The notes beneath the pieces are model-generated. The model worked only from the letters and a program-made list of their open reading frames with translations. It was not told the DNA's origin and did not search any database. Below are positions 43,980-54,050 of a DNA stretch of 64,000 nt, in pieces (the first letter of the stretch is position 1; every line of letters starts with the position of its first letter). The position numbers and the translations under genes are program-made. The DNA comes from Euclidia mi (Eukaryota > Arthropoda > Insecta > Lepidoptera > Erebidae), in contig OX123209.2 in NCBI GenBank assembly GCA_944739405.2, positions 9,679,217 to 9,743,216 on the forward strand. The letters run 5' to 3'.

Positions 43980-45100
43980 ATCTTTGTTTGAATAGGGACA
44001 CCAGGGTACAATGACATTTCAAGGGAGAACTCTTCAGTGGGAATCGTCCATATGCAGCAACCTCGAGTGAGCACAACCGCCAACCGCTCTGGAAGCTGAC
44101 CGTACTTTATATATTTAGGGTTGCCATACCATATAGGAAGACAGATTGGAAACATATTGTGTAGTCCTCCCCTTTCTTGGCGTAAGCAGTTGCTGTGCTT
44201 GGAGGAGATGCGTACATGGGAGGAAAAGTTACTGGTCGAGTTGCTCTGACCTCCACGGCACATGGTGGGGCAAGGCAACCTATGTATCAGGGACCCTGAG
44301 TACACGTGCGAAGTTCTTCTATCTAGGTCCTCCCTTGTTGCATCGGTCTTCTCTCGGATGAAAGATTCAAGAAGCTGCACAACACCATCATCCCCTTTGA
44401 CCCATGACCTAAACGCCTGTGACAACCATAGAGTGAAGCTGTATGACTCCATTTCTTGAAGGGGCTGTCTCTTGGCTCTCACCCTGGTAGGAGCTCCTAT
44501 GTATGGGGGCACAGGCCCTCTGGACAGGTGCCAGTTGGTTGTCGGGTCCCCTTCTAACGACAAGGATATGGCTTTGTCGTAGTGGTCAACAGGCACCTTG
44601 CTCCACTGACATACTTGTGCCTGCTCCTGCTGCGCCGCCATAGTGATTCCTTCCAGGGGAATACCCCATCCTCTTTCTCGTAGCTCTTGGGCAAATTGGG
44701 TTATGCACGGAACTGTTCTTAGGGTTGCCAGTGTTGCATCGGGATATCTATATAATATATGGTCCAGCATTGTATCTTCCATAGCCCTTATATCTTTGAG
44801 CACTTTGACCTCTGAGCTCCACTCCCTACAGGCGACTGCTTGAATGGAGCGTGTGCTGGAGAACTTGCTGATTAGGGCCTCTTGCTTCCCTATGTTAGAC
44901 AAGGTCATGATTTTAGATAGCATCTTAGGATTGCATGGCCTTATTGCCATCAAGTCTTCAACGAGTTGAGCCTTCTTAATCTCAACATCAGGCTCGAAGA
45001 GAGGCTTCAGCTCTTTATTCTTGATTAGAGTAGGGAGTCCCTCTGCTATCTAGTTCTTCAAATAGTTCTCAGGTTGGCGAGGCATCACCAAGGGGAGCGA
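43980..45100 (-). pseudogene. Endogenous mononegavirus-like L polymerase fossil, copy C
   Basis: Near-identical paralogue of the fossil at 24135-25240, with the same capping-domain motifs (PPYIGAPTR, GSLIHRL). It shares the TAG in the N-terminal part (near 45050). It has one extra base near 44199 (tgcttgg against tgctgg in copy D). That shifts the segment after the HR motif into another frame and lets a long but chimeric frame run on into the minisatellite. It extends slightly further (toward 45110) than copy D. Shared breaks show it was already dead when duplicated. Confidence 0.75.
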
Positions 45101-45114
45101 CTGTGGGTCCTTTA

Positions 45115-45880
45115 TAAGCCTATCCTATCCGCCATCTTTGATCACGAAATAGATGTTATATTTGGATTCACCATCTCTTAAATCATCAGAGACGATACCC
45201 ATATTGATGTTTTATTTTATTCCCCATCCGCTATCTTGAATCACGAAATAGATATTGTATTTGGATTCCCCATCCCTTTAAACATCAGCGACGATACCAA
45301 TACTGATTTTTTAAAATTTTCCCGTCCGCCACCTTTGATCACGAAATAGATGGTGTTTTTGAATTCCCCATCCCTTTTAACATCGCAGACATAAAGACAT
45401 AAAGACATATTTATTTCTGCATTTTTTTGTTTACAACACTTATTCATGTCAAAACCCTATTCTAGATGATGCCGGCTTTTCCTAGCTAAATGAATTCTTG
45501 AGAAGAAAAGCCGAAACAAACTCAGAGTCATTGTTTTTTTTTGTCACTTCAATTTCTTTAGTCTTTTCTTGATCTTTTAAAGTCCAGACAAAAAAGGGTT
45601 TAGTATGCAAGTACAATGCAGGAAATCATCTGACGCTTTTGACTGACTCGGCCCACTGATGGCCCGCATTCAACAGCAATCGTACGGCTCGACGATACCA
45701 ATATTGACTTTTTTTCCCATCCGCCATCTTTGATTTCCCATCCGCCATCTTTGATCACGAAATAGATGTTGTATTTCGATTCTTCGCCCCTTCAAATATC
45801 GAAGGCGATACCCATATTGAATTTTAAAATTTTCTCATCCACCATCTTTGATTTCCCGTTCGCCATCTTGGAGCACTAAA
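45115..45880. repeat. ~120-bp minisatellite, right flank (copy C), interrupted
   Basis: Same units as 25250-25735, with an extra ~303 bp at 45391-45693. Confidence 0.8.
45391..45693 (-). mobile_element. Short retroposon insertion in the minisatellite
   Basis: Absent from copy D, where catcgcagac continues directly into gatacc. On minus it ends in a tail of (tgtcttta)n-like repeats, as expected for a LINE or SINE 3' end. A short gac is shared at both edges. Confidence 0.6.
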
Positions 45881-46330
45881 TAAATTTCATACAATCAGCC
45901 TCCCGGAAATCTCGAAAACGATACTAATGATAGATTGTATCGTATTCGTTTAGCCTTTTTTTGCCTTTGACCCAACCCTCCCCCTTCTCGTTTGACTATT
46001 TTATTACTTGTTTTTGTCTTGCCCCTAAAAGTTGTTGCGTAATTTTATATAGCCTATTCGGAATAATTGGGCTATCATAGGCAAAAACAATTTTTAAAAT
46101 CCGACTGCTAGTTCTTGAGATTAGCCGACATTATCTTTTAGCCTTTACAGCCTTTTGCCCGACACCAAAGGGTCGAAGCGTTATGGTATATAGCCTATAG
46201 CCTTCCGGTATTCCTGGGCTATCGTATACAAAAAGAATTTTTCAGATCCGACCGGTAGTTCCTGAAATTAGCGCGTTCAAACAAACAAACAAACTCTTCC
46301 ACTTTATTATATTAGTATAGATAAGATGTT
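45881..46330. repeat. Dispersed repeat with (caaa)n tail (copy C)
   Basis: Collinear with 25740-26160. Confidence 0.6.
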
Positions 46331-46349
46331 ATGCGACATGCTCCTGGGT

Positions 46350-46985
46350 GTGACATGTCAGATGTGTGCTCTAGATTGAAAAGCTCTCCCCGGGTACTGA
46401 CCTGTGGTACACCTACGTTGTCCACCCAATAGGTGGATTACGGGTAATTACTATGTATCATAAAAATTACCCGTGGAACACCTGAATGTCTTAGGTGTAC
46501 CACGGGTCTAAAAACTTCCTCATGGTCCACCTGGGTGGACTTAGGTCTTCCACGGGTACGAAACTTTCCCCTGTTTGTGAAAAAGGAACAGATAATTTTA
46601 TCTTATATTGCTGACATTTACCTACAAGGTAGCCCATATTTGATGCCACAGTTTGGGTGAACAGTTGCGTTGCAAATTTCACTTTCATTTTGGGTATCAT
46701 ATTTGGAAGACAGTGAGAGTCCGTCAATTTTGGCATTAAGCGAATTCCCTTGTAGCCTGGGTTATCTTTATGTAGTGTTGTAATATGTTCCCATTTTGCA
46801 ATTTTAATTTCATTTTTTTTTATGATTTTTAAATCCTTAGTTATTAAATTGTTTCGGATGCATTTAATTAAGTGCATTTGCATGCATTTAATTAAGGATA
46901 AAATTGTGCAATGAAAGGTACACACAAGACGCGAGTGAGGGCGATTGTGCTGCTGCGGTGCTGGCAAATCAGTTGATCCTTCAAC
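46350..46985 (-). pseudogene. P-like transposase GTP-binding-domain exon and intron start, copy C
   Basis: The minus strand reads CIRNNLITKDLKIIKKNEIK, KWEHITTLHKDNPGYKGIRL, then KMKVKFATQLFTQTVASNMG and the donor TTGTAG|GTAAAT. The intron begins with the same wwccacgggta motif array as copy B, shortened by a deletion. This exon and 42137-42948 are consecutive exons of one broken transposase, separated by the minisatellite and viral fossil. Confidence 0.7.
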
Positions 46986-47328
46986 TGCAACCGTGGTGAG
47001 CGTATTATATTTGATTTTTCTATTGGTACTTACTTAAAATTTTATTTAGTGACGGTAGTTGTTAAACGTCCTTGGTTGGCAGAATACTGCTACACGTTTA
47101 GTAACCTTAGGATTGTGGTGGTGAGGTCGCCGTCACATCACACTGATGACATGTAGCGTCAGCAGCCGCTACAGCGTTATGGATTCGATACATGGGTTAG
47201 AAAGAGGGAGATTGTTTTTATTTCCTTTTTTAATAAAACTTGAGGGTGGCTTGCGATCACGAACCTTGTGAACGTAAATAGTCTCTCTAGTCCGCGCGCA
47301 GCATTTTGTGAACATGGTATGTAACAGT
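46986..47328. repeat. Non-coding part of P-like copy C
   Basis: Collinear with 300-690 and 35345-35760. It ends abruptly at acatggtatgtaacag, after which unrelated sequence starts. Confidence 0.6.
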
Positions 47329-48325
47329 AGCGAGACTGAGCGAACAGGCAGACTTGCATTATTCCATGCAAGTGCGTTTTGATTGAGGCGTGCTAGTTAT
47401 TGTTGTAGTGCAGTTGTGGGTATTGGTTTTGGAACGAACGCCTAGCTTTGGTTGGTTTTCTGCTGAATCTTGGGCAGTGCCTCCGGTCTGGACTGTCCTC
47501 CGCGGGGCAGCAGCGCTAAATGGTAGATTTGCGTTCGACTTGTCGAATCGTCGACTTGCTATTGCAAAGCGATTTTATGTGAAACAGATTGTAACGTTTA
47601 TTTCATGAATAGATGTTTGTGTAACCTACAGTGCTGTTTAGACCAGTGCGGTTGGTTGGTTAGTGTCATAGATTAGAATATACTGTTATAGATAGGTAAC
47701 TCTAGCCTCGCTCGAGGTCGGTGAATGTGCTGCCGCCAAGTAGCAGTATCATGAACTAAATTGAAGTTCTCAAAGCGTTGCCAGTAGCTACCTATACATA
47801 TGTATATTTATATCATTATTATTGCCTTAATATTTTATAGTGATATTATTGTAATTAATATGCTGGCGCTATATTTGGATACATAATGCTTGTATGCAAA
47901 ATTATGTATCCAAATATAGCGCCAGCATATAAATTACAATAACATCACTACAGGAAGCATATTTTGTCAGGTAACGGAATGGATTTTAAGGACAAGGAAT
48001 ATTAAAAAAAACCAAAATTAGTAAAATATACGATCTTTGTTGTATTTTCGTTTATGCCAAAAGTATTAATTATGAGCTGCAACTTTAACACCATCATTAC
48101 AATCCCAAAAAGTGGTCTTACCAGTGAGTACCTGGTTTACATCCTTGCACCAGTTATTAATAAAGAAAATAATTGATTTTCGCACTTTCATTTTGGATAA
48201 TTGTTCTTTATGTACGGAACATGTTAAGAAATTTTAATCGATCACTTCCAATTGACTGCGATGCGGATGAGTTTCATGACGCCTTCTAAATTTTAATTTC
48301 TAAGCTTTTTAATTTTCACTTCTTG
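47329..48325. other. Unassigned stretch with a long hairpin
   Basis: The first ~350 bp is GC-richer and could be a retroelement 5' leader. Near 48100-48160 the minus strand has a short readable peptide (INNWCKDVNQVLTGKTTFWD) that I cannot place. The hairpin at 47838-47950 is listed separately. Confidence 0.4.
47838..47950. repeat. Long near-perfect hairpin, 50-bp arms
   Basis: Left arm 47838-47887 (…tgctggcgctatatttggat…) pairs with 47901-47950 (…atccaaatatagcgccagca…) with about two mismatches around a 13-base loop. Could be a fold-back MITE or a hairpin-RNA source. Confidence 0.85.
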
Positions 48326-48329
48326 TATA

Positions 48330-49523
48330 CACCGCTATTTTTTAATTAGTACAAAAAATTAACACAGCACTAAGTATCTTTAACTGATCATATTTATGTA
48401 GTTAAAAAATAAAAACACTAAGTCCCAAAACTGTCTCAAAACTATCCACAAACATACGTGATAATTGGTAAATGCAATACTAATACTATGACCGACCCGA
48501 GTACTATTACGAGTATCATAGTAAAATGAACCATTGATAAACTCCCCTCCCCCTCCCGCCCCTCTGCGCCTGCGCCACGCCCCGACGATGCGAAAAACAG
48601 TACTAAATTGTTAGCTAAAGTGAGCGTATCTAACTTCGTTGCAAAAGTTAATTGTTTGTCCACGTTTGCCCGACGCGATGGCCTATCATATCAGTTCATA
48701 TCACGGGAGTATGTATGCTTCGTGCGTACTTTTTGAGTGGAAAAATCGCGAGTGCAGCTGTGTACCCATGGACATCTTATTGTGAGTGTACAAAAGTGAT
48801 CCGGTCAGTGTCAAACAATTTTATTAAAACAGTGCATATTGGATGCTTTTGACAACGGTGGTGGACATTTCGAAGGACAATGGAAATACTTGTAAGTTTA
48901 GTAAATAATACGTACTTAAGTAAATAATAATTTGATGCGGGCGGCTCAAAATCGGTCTGTGTTCTCCACACACCTTGAGGAAGGCCTATGTCCAGCAGTG
49001 GACGTCTCTAGGCTGACATGATGATGATAAAATAATATTTGTAAATAGCAGATGATTCTAACTTCATAAATACGCCAAAATTACTATTTTCTTTTAGTCC
49101 AGAACACCTTCTTTTATTTTGATATTTGTTTGCTTTCTAATTACATACCTCCGTATTTAATTACTTGTTAAACGATAAATTTTACCGGTCCTAAGCCCGA
49201 ATGAAGTATAAAGGAGAGGGTAGAATTAACAAAATTAAAAAATAACTACCTACATTTATTATTTTTCTTCATTTTATTTTCTATGGCTACCTACATCATA
49301 AGTGCGACAGAGAGAATGCGAATGAGCAGGATGGAATATTATCAATGAATTAGTGAATGGATTGTAAAATATGACTATGATTTAAGTGAGATTTTCTACA
49401 ATAAACAAATTATAATAACTTTGCTCTTTATTGATATTATGAAATTCTTACGTCACATATATGATAATAATATCTTCGCTAATCTGTCCTTAAAGTTTTT
49501 GTACTAATTAAAAAATAACGGTG
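48330..49523. mobile_element. 1.2-kb TIR element, copy 1 (CACC...GGTG, TATA target)
   Basis: Ends caccgctattttttaattag and its near-complement (aattaaaaaataacggtg), with TATA on both sides (48326-48329 and 49524-49527). No transposase. It contains the lepidopteran ggaaggcctatgtccagcag repeat near 48980. A second copy is at 52117-59259. CAC...GTG ends with a short TSD recall CACTA/Chapaev-type elements; that assignment is tentative. Confidence 0.75.
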
Positions 49524-49590
49524 TATATTAATTAGTTTTATTTAATTATTTTAAGTCTCAGTCTAACTATACCTCCAATTGTTAATTGTT

Positions 49591-51378
49591 TTAAATAAAA
49601 GAGTTATTAGAAAGGCATAGAATCTCTATGATATAAGGAGTGTGCATCAAAACAATCATTTCAATATATTCGTAAACTCGCTTCTTATGGCAATCGGTTT
49701 TCAACATTTCTGTGTCAATATTTTCTACATTGAAAAAGAATGCAAATGCTTCGCGAGTTGGGTAACAAAGCCACGATTCTGAGTTATAATACTCTTTAAT
49801 TTTTATGTATTCATGAAAATCCTGAAATTGGATTCTAAATCGTTTCTGCAGGTTCTACAATCTGTGTTTATGTTTTTTCGTAGTGTAGAAATAAGCCAAC
49901 CACTACAATAAGCTATTGCTGCACTTTTTTCTTTATTTATCGGGCTTTTAATTAGAGCTTCCACGTCAACTTCATCTATGCATAAGTGCTCATTATTTAA
50001 ACTTATATTATCCGTATTGATTGGTTGGGGCATCTTTTGAGTTAGCAAACATTTCAAAGACTGTAACAAATCTGAGTCATCGGCTTCACTATTGGCCCTA
50101 ACTATTTTGTAGGATGTAATATTGGATATTAATAAAGATTTATAAGATCTTATAAATGCATCTGCACTTGGCATAATGTTACGAAGGCCGTGTGCTCTAA
50201 TTGCCCCGAAATAGTTTTCTAAGGGGTCCTGATTCACTTGGCGTAAGAGAATTGATTTTAAACCTGCAGAATGCAAATCTTTGGTAAGAGCTATAAAGGC
50301 TTCAATAGTTTTTATCCAACTCGTGATGGATGGCACCGTTTCTCTTTGACCACTTTTTGTGATGTATTTCATTGTTTTAAGAACCGGCAAAATCTTATAC
50401 CATAACCGGAGATGTGGCGAGCGGGGTGTGACGGCAGTCCTATAAATTTTTCCTACGGCCGGCTTGTGGTGATTGCCATTGACGGAATCAAATAATTGGT
50501 CAAAAAATATTAAAATATCAGCTGTGTCTGCACAGCTCCTCGGGAGTTGACCAATCTCTGAAAAAAAGTTATGGGATTCATTAATACACATTATTAGGAC
50601 GGCGTTTTAGCAAAGTCACAATACATACCTGCCATGCATCCCATTGTGCGACTAAACATTTTCACTAAACACCTGAGTGCAGTGTTTTACTCTAATTTTT
50701 GGAATCAGTGATGGTATCACATGTTGAGCTGTGAGTTTGTTCACCAACTTTACTACCCTGTAGCCTGGTCCACGTTTATAAAGGACTTCTATGTGAGACC
50801 ATGAAGCTACTTTAGTTCTGCCTTGTTCCTGATATTCTAAGTCCTTGGTCAACAGATTAATTCTGATGCCTTTTATGAGATGGGGTGGTTTATATACGTT
50901 TTGAATTTTGTTCAAAAAAGCCACTACTATAGTTCTCATTTTTTTTTATAGTCTGCTTTAGTCCCAGTCATAAGCATATTTAAAGCTTCCATGTTAGTAG
51001 CGCCTTGATCACAGACCGTTGCAATGACAATTAATCTTCAATCCATTATCTTGTTTATTATATTTTTTATCAGTTTACAAAGATCTGTGGACTTTGTGCT
51101 TCCTTTGCAAAAGGTAAATGCTAGCGGTTGCTTAATTTTTTTCACAATTCTGCGTATCATAAAGACACACACATGATCACTGAATTCATTCGATCTTTCT
51201 ACTCCATTGTCCGTGAACCCGTGTATAATGTCCGTCGCCTTGTCAAAATATAAATTAGGCGATATCACCATTTCGTCAAATATGACGCAACAATATTTAT
51301 GGCGCGTAGGCAGCCAGGCAGCAGGCTTTTCTACTCTTTTTTTCAGATGTTTAAATAATATCTGATTCTGGCGGGAAC
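49591..51378 (-). pseudogene. P-like transposase, second family, RNase H to C-terminus
   Basis: Starts at an acceptor (minus ...tattttttaag) at 51378. In order: HLKKRVEKPAAWLPTRHKYC, then CVIFDEMVISPNLYFDKATD (first Asp in FDEM), GFTDNGVERSNEFSDHVCVF, VIATVCDQGATNMEALNMLM (second Asp in CDQGATN), HLIKGIRINLLTKDLEY, KIRVKHCTQVFS. A 71-nt intron 50628-50558 (GTATGT...CAG) follows, then DTADILIFFDQLFDSVNG, LLRQVNQDPLENYFGAIRAH (catalytic Glu), CRTCRNDL, and NSESWLCYPTREAFAFFF to a stop at 49593-49591. Frameshifts at about 51040, 50940, 50665 and 49815 kill it. The THAP domain would lie upstream, beyond the LINE at 51380. Confidence 0.8.
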
Positions 51379-51478
51379 CTTAAAAAATAAAATATTTCAA
51401 CTTTAAATTTTTATCAATTATTCAGTGGCTTTCTGCTTATAAATTGATCAAAAACAATAGAAATAGGAGTGCAAACCC

Positions 51479-52116
51479 TTGGAAATGGTGGAAAATGAGG
51501 GGGGCGGGGATAACCCGACCATCTCACATAAACGGCCTCGGCCTGAGGCCGGAGACAGAGGGACTGAGGACTGTGATAATGGCGGCGGCGGTGAGCATTT
51601 TTACTATTCACCGTACCTAAAACCAGAATATCAAATAATTTATCCTGAAAATGCCACTTGTGTAGACTTTAAAGTGTTTATTGAAGCTACCAACAATAAG
51701 GATAGAATAGGCAATAAGAGCCCTATCTGTCTCAATTATATATTTTCTAGCGAAATAAAGGGGGTGACGGCTATACAAAGAATAAATGCTAATAAAATAG
51801 CAGTAATATTTAAACAGTATAATACGGCCAATAACTTTATTAATAACAGCGCTTTTCTTAACAAACATGGCTTGAAAGCATTTATTCCGGCTGCGCAAAT
51901 AGAAAAACAGGCATAATTAGATTTGTACCAGCAAACATTTCGAACAAAGAACTATACACAAAATTATCATCAATTTATGAAATAATAACTATGAGAAGAT
52001 TCACAAAGAAGGTAGGAACAGAGCGAGTACCACTACAAACAGCATTACTTTTCTTTCGAGTATTCTTCCAGACAATGTACAATATGATTTGTTTTCATAC
52101 CGAGTTTTTGAATATA
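51479..52116 (+). pseudogene. LINE ORF1 (gag-like), N-terminal part
   Basis: A hydrophilic head (SHKRPRPEAGD, a glycine run) precedes the typical ORF1 fold segments: NATCVDFKVFIEATNN, GVTAIQRINANKIAVIFKQ, FLNKHGLKAFIPAA. After a 1-base shift at about 51914 it continues GIIRFVPANISNKELYTKL and, after another shift, SILPDNVQYDLFSYRVFEYT. The CCHC knuckles follow at 59264. Role: RNA-binding coat of the retrotransposon particle. Confidence 0.75.
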
Positions 52117-53390
52117 CACCACTATTTTTTAATTAGTACAAAAAAATTAACAGAGCACTAAGTATCTTTAACTGATCATATTTATGTAGTTAAAAAATAA
52201 AAACACTAAGTCCCAAAACTGTCTCAAAACTGTCCACAAAAATACGTGATAATTGGTAAATGCAATACTAATACTATGACCGACCCGTGTACTATCATAG
52301 TAAAATGAACCATTGATAAATCCCCCCCCCTCCGCCCCTCTGCGCCTGCGCCACACCCCGACGATGCGCGATGCGACAAACAGTGCTTAATTGCTAGCGA
52401 AAGTAAGCGTATCTAAGTTCGTTGCAAAAGTTTATTGTTTGTCTACGTTTGCCCGACGCGATGGCCTATCATATCAGTTCATATCACGGGAGTATGTAGC
52501 TATGCTTCGTACTTTTTGAGTGGAAAAATCGCGAGTGCAGCTGTGTACCCATGGACATCTTATTGTGAGTGTACAAAAGTGAGCCGGCCAGTGTCAAACA
52601 ATTAAAACAGTGTATATTGGATGCTTTTGACAACGGTGGTGGACATTTCGAAGGACAATGGAAATACTTGTAAGTTTAGTAAATAATACGTACTTAAGTA
52701 AATAATAATTTGATGCGGGCGGCTCAAAATCGGTCTGTGTTCTCCACACACCTTGAGGAAGGCCTATGTCCAGCAGTGGACGGCTCTAGGCTGACATGAT
52801 GATGATAAAATAATATTTGTAAATAGCAGATGATTCTAACTTCATAAATACGCCAAAATTACTCTTTTCTTTTAGTCCAGAACACCTTCTTTTATTTTGA
52901 TATTTGTTTTCTTTCTAATTACATACCTCCGTATTTAATTACGTGTTAAACGATAAATTTTCCGGTCCTAAGCCCGAATGAAGTATGAAGGAGAGGGTAG
53001 AATAAACAAAATTAAAAAATAACTACCTACATTTATTATTTTTCTTCATTTTATTTTCTATGGCTACCTAAATCATAAGTGCGACAGAGAAAATGCGAAT
53101 GAGCAGGATGGAATATCGACTGTGAACTGGCAACATGTCCTATCTCAATTTTGACAACTTTAGAGGAGGAAGAAAAAACATGTGTGCAGCATATATACAA
53201 CATGTCGTATGTTAAAAAAAATACGTAGTTAATATTTTTTTTTATTACACATGTAATTAAAAACAAAAGTAACATTTTATGCTTCCTTCCAATTTAAAAT
53301 CGAGATAGGACAATATAAATCAACACAAGAACAAACATAGGACATTTTACTAGGAACAATACGGGCTATCTTCAAAATCAAAATAAAACA

Positions 53391-53896
53391 ATTACGATAG
53401 GACAATATGCACACAAATTTATTTGTAATAAAACTAAGTATTAAACAATAAAGGAACATTTTCCGTAAAAAAGTCTCATAGATCAGTGAATAACAATTGT
53501 CTTTTTTATATTCTTAACTTTAGAGGGCATAATTTCTTAGAACCTATTTATCAACAAAAACTTCCAATATTTTTATTGGTCCATTTAAATGAATGGTAGT
53601 TATAAAAATCTTATTATCAAATTAAATAGATAAAACAAAAACAATAACGATAGGACATTATCAACACAAATTTATTTGTAATAAAACTAAGTATTAAACA
53701 ATAAAGGAACATTTTCCGTAGAAAAGTCTCAGAGATCAGTGAAGAACTATTGTCTTTTTTTATATTCTTAACTTAGGACATAATTTCTTAGAACCTATTT
53801 ATCAACAAAAACTTCCAATATTGTTATTGGTCCATTTAAATGAATGGTAGTTATAAAAATCTTATTATAAAATAAAATAGATAAAACAATAATAGC
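53391..53896. repeat. Two-unit tandem duplication, period ~253 bp, near the left TIR
   Basis: Units start at (at)(t/a)acgatagg 53391 and 53644 and are nearly identical (aaatttatttgtaataaaac...). They carry the TIR-like core gataggaca (53397, 53650), which also occurs at 53303 and as taggaca at 53338. Confidence 0.8.
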
Positions 53897-54050
53897 CAAA
53901 ATTGGAAAATCTGCAAAAAATAACAAAATAACGTTTCTTTTATGATACTTTTGCCTGCTGTCCTACACTAACAAAATCAAATAACCTAAATCCAAACAAT
54001 AGCAGGTGGAATTGGCAGGAAACTGTTTCTAGTTCTCTTTTGTATCAAAC

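Noticed and set aside
43745..44953. 402-codon ORF as one intact gene
   Set aside because: It joins a viral fossil, after a frame change, to translated minisatellite; it is chimeric by accident.
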